DNA of 57,958 nt, taken from Cellulomonas fimi. GTDB lineage: Bacteria > Actinomycetota > Actinomycetes > Actinomycetales > Cellulomonadaceae. Positions within the stretch are counted from its first letter, which is position 1, and the number at the start of each line of letters is the position of its first letter. The position numbers and the translations under genes are program-made. Positions 27,586 through 35,428 of the stretch are shown one piece after another. The notes beneath the pieces were generated by a model. It ran no database searches and was not told the origin of the DNA. It saw only the letters and a list, made by a program, of their open reading frames with translations. The stretch is taken from assembly GCF_012952065.1 (NCBI RefSeq), contig NZ_JABCJJ010000020.1, forward strand, positions 1 to 57,958, written 5' to 3'.

Positions 27586-27616
27586 CCGGGGCCCGACGGG
27601 TTGCGTCGGGCCCCGG
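27586..27616 (-). terminator. Strong hairpin between the binding-protein gene and the permease gene
   Basis: GGGGCCCGAC (27588-27597) pairs with GTCGGGCCCC (27605-27614), extending to 13 pairs (27586-27598 with 27604-27616) around a 5-base loop. It starts 18 bases after the lipoprotein stop on the minus-strand transcript. Such hairpins often act as partial terminators or 3' stabilisers that let the binding protein be made in excess of the membrane parts. Confidence 0.65.
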
Positions 27617-27633
27617 CGCGGGCCGCCTGCGGG

Positions 27634-29256
27634 CTACTCGATGACGCCGACGTCCAGGAAGGACAGTCCGGTCAGCGGGACGGGTGCGAACCCGGACAGT
27701 CGCTCCGAGTCCCACGCGGTCGGGAGCTGGCGGTGCAGCAGCGGGTAGAGCGGCACCTGCTCCGAGATCAGGTCGAACGCCTCGTTCCAGAGCTCCTGCT
27801 GCGCGTCGCCCTCGGCCTGAGCGGCCTCGTCGAGCAGCGCCGTCAGCTCGGCGAACTTCGGGTCGTCGTTCCAGCGGTAGCGGCTCTTCGACCACACGTT
27901 GTCGCCGTACCACCAGCGCATCAGGAGGTCGGGGTCGTTGCCGAACACCGACGGGTCGCCGGGGGCGACCATCACCTGCAGGTTGCCGGCGTCCACCTTG
28001 GTGTACTGGCCGCCGGACTGACCGATGTCGAGCGTCGTGCTCACGCCGATCGCGTCGAGGTCCTCCTTGATGAGCGGCGCGACGTCGGCCACCCAGCCGG
28101 TGTCGGTCGTCAGGAGCGTGATGTCGAGGTTCTCGACGCCCGCCTCGGCCAGGAGCTCCTTGGCCTTCTCGGGGTCGTACGTGTAGACCGTCGAGGCCTC
28201 GTTGTAGTTCGGGTGGCTCTCGGGCAGGAAGCTCGTCGCGGGCGCCGCGTTGCCCAGCAGCCCGTTCTCGATGATCTTGTCCATGTCGAGCGCGTAGAGG
28301 AAGGCCTGGCGCACGCGCGGGTCGTCGAACGGCGCGAGGTCCGTGTTGAACATCATGAACAGCAGGCCGAAGGACTGGACCGACTCGACGTCGACCGTGC
28401 CCTCGAGCGACGGGATGTCGATGTACGGGACGTCCTCGATCGCCTGCACGGTGCCCGAGCTCATCGCGGTCACGCGGGCGGCCGGGTCGGAGAGCAGGTT
28501 CCAGTTCATGCCGGCGGCCAGCGCGGGACGGGTCCCGGTGTAGTCGTCGAACCGCTCGAAGACGATCGAGTCGTCCGGCGTGGCGGAGACGATCTTGTAC
28601 GGCCCGGTGCCGATGGGGAGCGCGTTGAAGGACTCGTAGTCGCTCTCGACGACGGCCTTCGGGACGATCTTGACGACCGAGAGGCGCTCGGGGACCAGGC
28701 TGAACGGGTACGCGAGCTTGATCTCGACCGTGTCCTCGTCCACCGCCGTCACGTCCGAGATGAACCGGATGAACCCCGCGTAGAGGGAGTTGTTCGCCGG
28801 GTCCATGACGCGGTCGAAGCTGAAGACGACGTCCTCGGTGGTGACCGGGCTGCCGTTGTGGAACACGGCGCCCTCGCGGAGGTCGACCTGCCACGTGGTC
28901 TCGTCGACCTGGGTCGGGAGCTCGGCGCCCAGGGCCGGCAGCACCTCACGGGTGACCGGGTCGAGCTCGGTGAGCCCCTCCATCGTGTGCCAGTTGGCCG
29001 CGACCGTGACGGCGCCCGTGGTGATCATCGGGTCGAAGCCACCGCTGAGCGTGTAGGAGATGCCGGCCTCGATGGTTGCGTCGGGGTTGATCTCCCCGGC
29101 CGCGGCCTCGCCGCCGGGGGTGGCGCCGGTGTCGTCCCCCGAGGTCCCGCCACCCGTGCAGGCGGTGAGGACGAGGGCAGCGGACGCCACGAGGGCGGTC
29201 AGGGCGAGCCCGCGCCGAGCGGGTCGGTTCGGCGACCCGGCCAGTATCTTCTTCAT
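27634..29256 (-). CDS. ABC transporter substrate-binding lipoprotein (family 5), 540 aa
   Basis: ATG 29256 (MKKILAGSP) follows AGGAGCATTCA; the longer upstream frame would cross the operator. The lipoprotein signal ends LVLTAC with the lipid-bearing Cys near 33. The mature part is an SBP_bac_5 (peptide/nickel/sugar) protein: ELDPVTREVLPALGAELPTQ, WQVDLREGAVFHNGSPVTTEDVVFSFDRVMDP, ALPIGTGPYKIV, DPRVRQAFLYALDMDKII, and SEQVPLYPLLHRQLPTAW near the end. It captures the cargo for the oligopeptide-type importer downstream. It is the first gene of the nan operon and starts 17 bases from the regulator site at 29273-29293. Confidence 0.94.
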   Translation of the reverse strand: MKKILAGSPNRPARRGLALTALVASAALVLTACTGGGTSGDDTGATPGGEAAAGEINPDATIEAGISYTLSGGFDPMITTGAVTVAANWHTMEGLTELDPVTREVLPALGAELPTQVDETTWQVDLREGAVFHNGSPVTTEDVVFSFDRVMDPANNSLYAGFIRFISDVTAVDEDTVEIKLAYPFSLVPERLSVVKIVPKAVVESDYESFNALPIGTGPYKIVSATPDDSIVFERFDDYTGTRPALAAGMNWNLLSDPAARVTAMSSGTVQAIEDVPYIDIPSLEGTVDVESVQSFGLLFMMFNTDLAPFDDPRVRQAFLYALDMDKIIENGLLGNAAPATSFLPESHPNYNEASTVYTYDPEKAKELLAEAGVENLDITLLTTDTGWVADVAPLIKEDLDAIGVSTTLDIGQSGGQYTKVDAGNLQVMVAPGDPSVFGNDPDLLMRWWYGDNVWSKSRYRWNDDPKFAELTALLDEAAQAEGDAQQELWNEAFDLISEQVPLYPLLHRQLPTAWDSERLSGFAPVPLTGLSFLDVGVIE

Positions 29257-29272
29257 TGAATGCTCCTGACAG

Positions 29273-29293
29273 ATGACGTCTGATGTCTGACGT
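29273..29293. promoter_or_regulatory. Putative GntR-regulator operator, site 1 (binding-protein/GntR gap)
   Basis: This 21-bp element reads ATGACGTCTGATGTCTGA followed by CGT. It matches, at 19 of 21 positions, the reverse complement of the element at 32481-32501 before the sialidase gene. It lies in the 81-base gap between the divergent lipoprotein gene and GntR gene, as expected for an autoregulated FadR-type repressor controlling transport and itself. Confidence 0.78.
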
Positions 29294-29337
29294 AGTACGT
29301 TGGACACTAGAACCCACCGCCCCGAAAGGTCAAGCAG

Positions 29338-30150
29338 ATGTCGATCGCGGACCGCCCCGTGTTCACCGGCGCGCAAGGTCGGCCCCGCGGGCTCGCGTCG
29401 TCACGCCGGGCGACGACCGCGGACCAGATCAAGGACTTCATCCTGACCCAGGGCCTCAAGCCCGGCGACAGCCTCCCGACCGAGTCCGAGCTGTGCGAAC
29501 GCCTCGGCGTCTCGCGGTCGAGCGTGCGCGAGGCCATCCGGACCCTCACGACGCTCGACATCGTCGAGGTCCGCCACGGCCACGGCACCTTCGTCGGCGA
29601 GATGTCGCTCGGCGCGCTCGTCGAGGCGCTCGTCTTCCGCGGGGTCCTGAGCCCGGGCGACGACCTGCGCGCGCTCCGCGAGGTGCTCGAGGTGCGGCAG
29701 GCGCTCGACCTCGCGGTGGCGGAGAAGATCACGGCGGCGATGCGCGGCACGTCCAACGCGCACCTGCACGAGCTCGTCGAGGAGATGGTCGAGCTCGCCC
29801 AGGAGGGCAAGACCTTCGCGACGCAGGACCGCGCGTTCCACACCGAGCTGCTCGCCGGCATCGACAACTCGCTCGTCGGTCAGCTCGTGGCCGCCTTCTG
29901 GGACGTGCACACCGCGGTGCTCCCCCGCCTCGGGCTGTCCCTGCCCACCGACCTGGAGGCGACGGCCCGGGCGCACGGCGACATGCTCGAGGCCGCCGAG
30001 GCCGGCGACGCCGAGGCGTTCCGGCGCTCCGTCGTCGCGCACTACGCCCCGCTCGAGCGCAACATCGCCCAGGCCCGGCGCACGCTGGCCGCTCCCCGGG
30101 AACGCGACGGGGAGCGCGACGGGGAGCGCGACGGGGAGGCGACGGCGTGA
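29338..30150 (+). CDS. GntR-family (FadR subfamily) regulator, probable sialic-acid regulon repressor, 270 aa
   Basis: ATG 29338 (MSIADRPVF). The N-terminal winged helix reads TTADQIKDFILTQGLKPGDSLPTESELCERLGVSRSSVREAIRTLTTLDIVEVRHGHGTFV, the hallmark of GntR with a FadR-type VREA. The C-terminal FCD ligand domain is all-helical and has DRAFHTELLAG, whose Asp and His are usual metal ligands in FCD proteins. The last residues are ERDG repeats from three 12-nt units (30100-30135). It is divergent from the transport operon and overlaps the following oxidoreductase gene by GTGA. The nearby 21-bp sites suggest it controls both arms of the locus, like NanR in other bacteria. Confidence 0.9.
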   Translation: MSIADRPVFTGAQGRPRGLASSRRATTADQIKDFILTQGLKPGDSLPTESELCERLGVSRSSVREAIRTLTTLDIVEVRHGHGTFVGEMSLGALVEALVFRGVLSPGDDLRALREVLEVRQALDLAVAEKITAAMRGTSNAHLHELVEEMVELAQEGKTFATQDRAFHTELLAGIDNSLVGQLVAAFWDVHTAVLPRLGLSLPTDLEATARAHGDMLEAAEAGDAEAFRRSVVAHYAPLERNIAQARRTLAAPRERDGERDGERDGEATA

Positions 30151-31211
30151 CCCTGCCCGTCGCCGTCGCCGTCGTCGGCACCGGCGACTTCGCCCGCCAG
30201 CACCTGCTCGCGCTCGCCTCGATCCCCGAGGTCGAGGTGCGCTGGGTCGCCGGGACCGACCTCGCCCGGGCGACCGCGCTCAGCGCGCTCGTCCCCGGTG
30301 CGCGGCCGACGACGGACGTCGCCGGTGCGGTCACGGACCCGGCGGTGGAGGCGGTCGACGTCGTCACGGCCACCCCGGGGCACGCCCCGTGGACGATCGC
30401 GGCGGGGCGCGCGGGCAAGCACGTGCACGTCGAGAAGCCGGCTGCCCTGTCGCTCGCCGACCTCGACGAGATGGTCGCCGGGACCGAGGGCAACGGGGTC
30501 GATGGCACAGGGACGACGCTCATGGTCGGGCAGACGGTCCGCTTCCAGCCGGCCGTCACCGCCCTGGCCGCAGCGGCGCACGCCGGGCAGATCGGGGACC
30601 CGCGCCTGCTGCACGTCACCTGGTACACCGGGCACGCCTGGCCGATGGGCTGGCGCGCGTGGCACCTGGACCCGACGCTCTCCGGCGGGCACCCGGTGCA
30701 CAACGGCACGCACATCATCGACCTCGCGACGTGGCTGCTCGGCGCCCCGCCGGTCGAGGTCTTCGCGCGCGGCTTCCCGACGTTCGCGCCGGACATGCCG
30801 ATCCCCGACAGCTTCCACGTCCAGGCCCGCACCGCCGACGGCGCGCTCGCGACGCTCGAGCTCTGCTACGCGCTGCGCCGCCGCGGCGACATGCTGCGGC
30901 GCGTCGTGCTGGTCGGCACCGAGGGGACGCTGCGCCACTCGACCGAGGAGGAGCCGGGTCTCGTGTCCGACGCCGCCAAGCCGGGTCCGGTGTCTCTCGA
31001 GGGCGCGCTGCGGCTGCAGCTGGCGCACTGGATCGACGTGGTGCGCGGGCGCGCCGAGGCGGTCGTGAAGACCGCCGAGGTGCGGGGCGCGCTCGCGGCC
31101 GCCCTCGCGGCGCAGCGGTCGCTCGAGACCGGCCGGCGCGTGCACGTGTCGGAGATCGAGGGGTACGACGGGGAGCGGTCGTCCGCTGCCCGGGCCGGAG
31201 GTGCCGCATGA
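30147..31211 (+). CDS. Gfo/Idh/MocA-family oxidoreductase (first of two), 354 aa
   Basis: The GTG at 30147 overlaps the GntR stop (GTGA). The Rossmann N-terminus VAVAVVGTGDFARQHLLAL carries the GxGxxA-like nucleotide loop. The family's EKPAALSLADLDEMV (the EKP motif) follows, and the C-terminal beta-sheet domain has HPVHNGTHIIDLATWLLGAPP with the His-x3-D type catalytic pattern. Members oxidise or rearrange sugars with NAD(H). Placement between a NanR-like regulator and a sialidase suggests a sialic acid derivative. NanOx/YjhC-type enzymes of this family turn 2,7-anhydro-Neu5Ac into Neu5Ac. That assignment is an inference. Confidence 0.88.
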   Translation: MTLPVAVAVVGTGDFARQHLLALASIPEVEVRWVAGTDLARATALSALVPGARPTTDVAGAVTDPAVEAVDVVTATPGHAPWTIAAGRAGKHVHVEKPAALSLADLDEMVAGTEGNGVDGTGTTLMVGQTVRFQPAVTALAAAAHAGQIGDPRLLHVTWYTGHAWPMGWRAWHLDPTLSGGHPVHNGTHIIDLATWLLGAPPVEVFARGFPTFAPDMPIPDSFHVQARTADGALATLELCYALRRRGDMLRRVVLVGTEGTLRHSTEEEPGLVSDAAKPGPVSLEGALRLQLAHWIDVVRGRAEAVVKTAEVRGALAAALAAQRSLETGRRVHVSEIEGYDGERSSAARAGGAA

Positions 31212-32245
31212 GCAGCCTGCGGATCGGGTTCGCGTCGGGCGTGCGGCACGCGGCCGACTACCTGCGCATCCTCGGCGACGACCCGCGCGTCGAGCTCGTC
31301 GCGGTCACCGAGGAGCCGGACGCCCCGGAGTGCATGCGCGCTGCGTCGCGCGCCGCCGCCGAGACCGCCGGGGTCCCGTACCGCGAGGCGCCGGACGCGC
31401 TGGCCGAGGCGGGCGCCGTCGACGTCGTGGTCGTGTGCGCGGAGCCGACGCGGCACGCGCGCCTGGCCCTCGCGGCGCTGGGGGCCGGCGCGCACGTGCT
31501 GGTCGACAAGCCGCTCGCGACCACGCTCGCGGACGCCGACGCGCTCGTTGCGGCCGCGGAGCGCGCCGGGCGGGTGTGCGCCGTCGTCAACCGCACGCAC
31601 GCCCCGGCCCTGCGCCGGGCCCGCGCGTGGGTCGACGCCGGGCACATCGGGCTGCCGCGGCACCTCGACCTCGAGTTCTTCGCGTCGGGCGCGCACTTCG
31701 GCACGTCGGTCGAGCGGCCCGAGCTCGTCGTCGACCGCGAGCTGTCCGGCGGCGGGGAGCTGATGAACTTCCTCGGCTACCTGGCCGACGCCGTCCACCA
31801 CCTCACCGGGCTCGCGACGCGCGAGGTGCACGCGTTCGCCGCGCCGCTCTTCCTGCCGACGCACGTGGAGGCGGGTGTGGAGGACGCCGCGGTCGTCACG
31901 CTCGCGCTCGAGCGCGGTGTGACCGCGACCATCACGCTCGGCCGGATCCCGTACGCACCGGGTGGCACGCCGACGACGTCGTCCATCCGGTTGCTCGGCT
32001 CGCACGGCCACGCCGTGGTCGACGACGAGCAGCCCGCGGTCACCCGCTTCGGCGCCGACGGCACGACGACGTCGGCCCCGGACGCCGGGCAGGTCGCGCT
32101 CGAGGCGTACCTGCGGCACGTCGTGGACGCGCTGGTCGCGGGCGGGGTCCCGGACTACACGGCCGTCGACGCGCGCGCCGCGGTCGCGGTGATCGACGCC
32201 GCCTACCGCTCCCTCGAGACGGGCGACGTCGCCGACGTCCGCTGA
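31208..32245 (+). CDS. Gfo/Idh/MocA-family oxidoreductase (second of two), 345 aa
   Basis: The ATG at 31208 overlaps the preceding stop (ATGA), so both oxidoreductases are translationally linked. The N-terminus LRIGFASGVRHAADYLRIL has an altered nucleotide loop lacking the usual GxGxxG. HVLVDKPLATTLADADALV gives DKP in place of EKP. The C-terminal domain has SGGGELMNFLGYLADAVHHLTG. The weakened dinucleotide loop makes this the more divergent partner. The two may form a hetero-complex or act in sequence on one substrate; related pairs in other bacteria are often sugar dehydrogenases acting in opposite directions. The last gene before a hairpin and the tandem repeats at 32312-32433. Confidence 0.86.
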   Translation: MSSLRIGFASGVRHAADYLRILGDDPRVELVAVTEEPDAPECMRAASRAAAETAGVPYREAPDALAEAGAVDVVVVCAEPTRHARLALAALGAGAHVLVDKPLATTLADADALVAAAERAGRVCAVVNRTHAPALRRARAWVDAGHIGLPRHLDLEFFASGAHFGTSVERPELVVDRELSGGGELMNFLGYLADAVHHLTGLATREVHAFAAPLFLPTHVEAGVEDAAVVTLALERGVTATITLGRIPYAPGGTPTTSSIRLLGSHGHAVVDDEQPAVTRFGADGTTTSAPDAGQVALEAYLRHVVDALVAGGVPDYTAVDARAAVAVIDAAYRSLETGDVADVR

Positions 32246-32271
32246 CCCCTTCGCCGAGTTGTCGGAGCGGG

Positions 32272-32289
32272 GTGCGCCTCCAGGCGCAC
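32272..32289 (+). terminator. Short hairpin after the oxidoreductase operon
   Basis: GTGCGCCT (32272-32279) and AGGCGCAC (32282-32289) pair with a 2-base loop, 27 bases after the stop. The stem is perfect, but the tiny loop and lack of a T-run leave its role uncertain. Confidence 0.45.
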
Positions 32290-32311
32290 GTACCCCTGAC
32301 CACTCGCGAGC

Positions 32312-32433
32312 CCCGACGTGTCAGACGCAGCGCGCGCCCCCACCCGCGCCCGGCCTGACACGTCAGCCGGGTCCCGACGTGTCAGACACAGCGCGCGCCC
32401 CCACCCGCGCCCGGCCTGACACGTCAGCCGGGT
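32312..32433. repeat. Two tandem 61-bp units, each with an internal palindrome
   Basis: Units 32312-32372 and 32373-32433 differ at one base (CAGACGCAG versus CAGACACAG). Each unit has arms GACGTGTCAG and CTGACACGTC around a C-rich middle, so each can form a 10-bp stem. A partial third copy (TCAGCCGGGTT) follows. The block lies between the oxidoreductase operon and the sialidase operator. Confidence 0.9.
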
Positions 32434-32480
32434 TCAGCCGGGTTCGTCCGCGTAGTGGGACGAATCGCGCGCGCGACTTC

Positions 32481-32501
32481 ACATCAGACATCTGACGTCA
32501 T
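32481..32501. promoter_or_regulatory. Putative GntR-regulator operator, site 2 (sialidase promoter)
   Basis: ACATCAGACATCTGACGTCA plus T is the reverse complement of ATGACGTCAGATGTCTGA-TGT and matches the site at 29273-29293 at 19 of 21 positions. It ends 50 bases before the sialidase ATG (32551), a usual place for a repressor site overlapping the promoter or transcription start. Confidence 0.78.
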
Positions 32502-32550
32502 ACGGTCGTCGTGCGGCGTAGGCCGCGTTCCATCAGGGGAAGGAAAACCA

Positions 32551-34500
32551 ATGACGTTCTTCCGACGCGCCACCCGGCGCGCAACGGCGGGTCTCGCGCT
32601 CGCCGTCGGCCTCGTCGGCGTCGCACCGCTGGCCGCGAGCGCAGACGCTCCACCGGCCCGCGACTACGACGCCAAGCCGATGTGGGCCGGCCAGCCGTAC
32701 TACGCCGAGCAGCAGCTCGCGACCAACGGCGAGGGCGGCTTCCCGAACTACCGGATCCCGGCGCTCACCGTCACGAACGACGGAGACGTGCTGGCGTCCT
32801 ACGACGGCCGCCCCACGGCGGCGGACTCGCCCGGTCCCAACTCGATCCTGCAGCGCCGCTCGACCGACAGCGGCGGGACGTGGGGGGAGCAGACGGTCAT
32901 CCAGGAGGGCAAGACCACCGCGCCCATCGAGGGCTACTCCGACCCGAGCTACGTCGTCGACCGCGAGACGGGCGACATCTTCAACTTCCACGTGAAGTCG
33001 TTCGACGCCGGCTTCGGCTCGTCGCGGCCGGGCGTCGACCCTGAGGCGCGCAACGTGATCCAGGCGGAGGTCAGCGTCTCCCGTGACAACGGCTACACGT
33101 GGCAGGACCGGGTCATCACGGCGGACGTCACGGCCGACCTGAGCTGGCGCTCGCGCTTCGCGGCGTCGGGCCAGGGCATCCAGCTCAAGTACGGCGAGTA
33201 CGCGGGCCGCCTGCTCCAGCAGTACACGATCATCAACGGCGAGGGCACCTTCCAGGCCGTGTCGGTGTACTCCGACGACAACGGCGAGTCGTGGCAGGTC
33301 GGCGAGCCCGTCGGCGTCGGCATGGACGAGAACAAGACCGTCGAGCTCTCGGACGGGCGCATCATGCTCAACTCACGCGACTCGCAGCGCTCCGGCTTCC
33401 GCAAGGTCACGATCTCCGAGGACGGCGGCCAGACCTACGGCGAGGTCGTGATCGACCGCGAGCTGCCCGACCCGACCAACAACGCCTCGATCGTGCGCGC
33501 CTTCCCGAACGCCAAGGAGGGCACGGACAAGGCGAAGGTGCTGCTGTTCTCGAACGCCGGCTCCTCGACGCAGCGCGCCAACGGCGTCGTGCGGATGAGC
33601 TTCGACGACGGCGAGACCTGGCCCGTGGCCAAGGTGTTCCAGCCGGGCGGCATGGCGTACTCGACGCTCGCGACGCTGCCGAACGGCAACATCGGGCTGC
33701 TGTACGAGCCCGAGTCCGGCAACGGCGGCATCCGGTTCGCCGAGTTCAACCTCGCCTGGCTCGAGGGCCTGGCCGCGCCGATGGAGATCGCCGACGTCGC
33801 GACGAGCAGCGGCTCCACCGTCGAGGTCCCGATCACGATCACGAACCAGTCGGGCCGCGCCCACCCGCAGGCCGGGCTCACGCTCGACCTCCCCGAGGGC
33901 TGGGCGCTCGAGGGCGTCACGCTCCCGAAGCTGCGCCCCGGTGCCACGGTGAACGCCGTCGCGCGGATCACCGTCCCGGCCGGAACCGCCGCGGGCACGT
34001 ACGACGTGACCGCACGCCTGACCTCGATCGGCAACTCGACCGAGGAGTCGTTCACGGTGACGGTCGACCTGCTCGACAAGACCGCGATGACCGCGACGGC
34101 GTCGAGCGAGAACCCGTCCTCGGGTGAGGGCGCGGCGCAGGCGATCGACGGCAACCTCCGCACGCAGTGGCACTCGGCCTGGTCCACCCAGCCGCAGCCG
34201 GCGCAGCCGCACGAGCTGACGCTCGATCTCGGCGCCACGTACGAGGTCCGCGCCCTGCACTACACGCCGCGCCAGAACGGCGTGAACGGCCGGATCGGCG
34301 CGTACGAGGTGTCCGGCAGCGCCGACGGCGTCACGTGGGGCGAGGCGCTCGCGACCGGGACGTTCCCGGCCGGCACGGCCGTGCAGCGCATCGCGTTCGA
34401 CGCCACCGAGGTCCGCTACCTCAAGCTCGTGGCGCTCGACGCGCTCGACGGCTCGCGGTTCGCCTCGGTCGCCGAGCTCGACGTCGAGGGCACCCGCTGA
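32551..34500 (+). CDS. Secreted GH33 sialidase (NedA type) with NEW3-like and CBM32 domains, 649 aa
   Basis: ATG 32551 follows GGGGAAGGAAAA. The signal peptide ends near PLAASADA. The six-bladed propeller has NYRIP with Arg68, Asp92, five Asp-box-like repeats (STDSGGTW, SRDNGYTW, SDDNGESW, SEDGGQTY, SFDDGETW), Glu259 in MDENKTVEL, Arg275, Arg341 and Tyr369. These sit at or one residue from the catalytic positions of the Micromonospora viridifaciens sialidase as I remember them (R68, D92, E260, R276, R342, Y370). The C-terminus has an immunoglobulin-like domain and a galactose-binding CBM32, the same long-form layout and nearly the same length (647 aa). It releases terminal sialic acid outside the cell and is probably induced through the operator just upstream. 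Confidence 0.95.
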   Translation: MTFFRRATRRATAGLALAVGLVGVAPLAASADAPPARDYDAKPMWAGQPYYAEQQLATNGEGGFPNYRIPALTVTNDGDVLASYDGRPTAADSPGPNSILQRRSTDSGGTWGEQTVIQEGKTTAPIEGYSDPSYVVDRETGDIFNFHVKSFDAGFGSSRPGVDPEARNVIQAEVSVSRDNGYTWQDRVITADVTADLSWRSRFAASGQGIQLKYGEYAGRLLQQYTIINGEGTFQAVSVYSDDNGESWQVGEPVGVGMDENKTVELSDGRIMLNSRDSQRSGFRKVTISEDGGQTYGEVVIDRELPDPTNNASIVRAFPNAKEGTDKAKVLLFSNAGSSTQRANGVVRMSFDDGETWPVAKVFQPGGMAYSTLATLPNGNIGLLYEPESGNGGIRFAEFNLAWLEGLAAPMEIADVATSSGSTVEVPITITNQSGRAHPQAGLTLDLPEGWALEGVTLPKLRPGATVNAVARITVPAGTAAGTYDVTARLTSIGNSTEESFTVTVDLLDKTAMTATASSENPSSGEGAAQAIDGNLRTQWHSAWSTQPQPAQPHELTLDLGATYEVRALHYTPRQNGVNGRIGAYEVSGSADGVTWGEALATGTFPAGTAVQRIAFDATEVRYLKLVALDALDGSRFASVAELDVEGTR

Positions 34501-34515
34501 CCGCACCCTGATCCA

Positions 34516-34569
34516 CCGCGACGTCCGCACTCCGTGGGGTCACAGCCCCACGGAGTGCGGACGTTGCGG
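34516..34569. terminator. Long hairpin between sialidase and nagB
   Basis: ACGTCCGCACTCCGTGGGG (34521-34539) pairs perfectly with its complement at 34546-34564, with a 6-base loop. Five more outer pairs, one of them G-U, extend the stem to 24. It starts 16 bases after the sialidase stop. The same sequence recurs at 35429-35480 after nagB. Confidence 0.75.
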
Positions 34570-34628
34570 CACGCTGGAACCGTCACCGACGTCTCCACCG
34601 GGAGCGTCACGTTGCTAGGAGGCTCGCC

Positions 34629-35414
34629 ATCGAAGTCATCATCCGGCCCGACGCCGAGGACATCGCCCGCATCGTGGCGGACGCCTTCACCGGCCTGCTG
34701 ACGCGCAAGCCCGACGCCGTGCTGGGCCTGGCGACCGGGTCGAGCCCGCTCAAGGTCTACGACGAGCTCGCGCGGCGGCACGACGCGGGCGAGGTCTCGT
34801 TCGCCCGGGCCCGTGCCTTCGCGCTCGACGAGTACGTCGGCCTGACCCCGGACCACCCGCAGCGCTACGCGAACGTCCTCCAGACGGAGATCGCGGGCCG
34901 CGTCGACTTCGCGCCCGGCGCCGTGCAGGCGCCTGACGGCCTGGCCGACGACCTGCCCGCCGCGTGCGCGCAGTACGAGGCCGCGATCGCGTCGGCCGGC
35001 GGCGTCGACCTGCAGATCCTCGGCATCGGGACCGACGGGCACATCGCGTTCAACGAGCCGGGTTCCTCGCTCGCCTCGCGCACGCGCCTCAAGACGCTCA
35101 CGGCGCAGACCCGCATCGACAACGCCCGCTTCTTCGACGACAACGTCGACGCCGTGCCACGGCACTGCCTGACCCAGGGCCTCGGCACGATCATGGAGGC
35201 CCGGCACGTCGTGCTCGTGGCGACCGGCAGCGCCAAGGCCGAGGCGGTGCACCGCATGGTCGAGGGCGCGGTCAGCGCGATGTGGCCCGGCAGCATCCTC
35301 CAGTTCCACCGCCACGCGACGGTCCTGGTCGACGAGGCCGCGGCGAGCCGGCTGCAGCTGAGCTCGTACTACCGCGCCGCCTACGAGGGGAAGCCCGACT
35401 GGCAGGGACTCTGA
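34629..35414 (+). CDS. nagB: Glucosamine-6-phosphate deaminase NagB with an apparent ATC start
   Basis: The homologous N-terminus EVIIRPDAEDIARIVADAF begins right after ATC at 34629-34631, where NagB proteins have Met. AGGAGG (34617-34622) lies 6 bases before it, and no ATG, GTG or TTG is in frame upstream with a suitable site. GTG 34674 would remove 15 conserved residues. Motifs: GLATGSSPLKVYDEL, FALDEYVGL, LGIGTDGHIAFNEPGSS, and RHCLTQGLGTIMEARHVVLVATG. The enzyme turns GlcN-6-P into Fru-6-P and ammonia, the last step of sialic acid use. 261 aa counting the ATC codon. It lies between two copies of the same hairpin. Confidence 0.92.
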   Translation: MEVIIRPDAEDIARIVADAFTGLLTRKPDAVLGLATGSSPLKVYDELARRHDAGEVSFARARAFALDEYVGLTPDHPQRYANVLQTEIAGRVDFAPGAVQAPDGLADDLPAACAQYEAAIASAGGVDLQILGIGTDGHIAFNEPGSSLASRTRLKTLTAQTRIDNARFFDDNVDAVPRHCLTQGLGTIMEARHVVLVATGSAKAEAVHRMVEGAVSAMWPGSILQFHRHATVLVDEAAASRLQLSSYYRAAYEGKPDWQGL

Positions 35415-35428
35415 CGTCTCCGCGCCGC

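Noticed and set aside
32312-32433. Start of a CRISPR array
   Set aside because: Only two adjacent 61-bp copies without unique spacers; each is a palindromic unit, and no cas gene is near.
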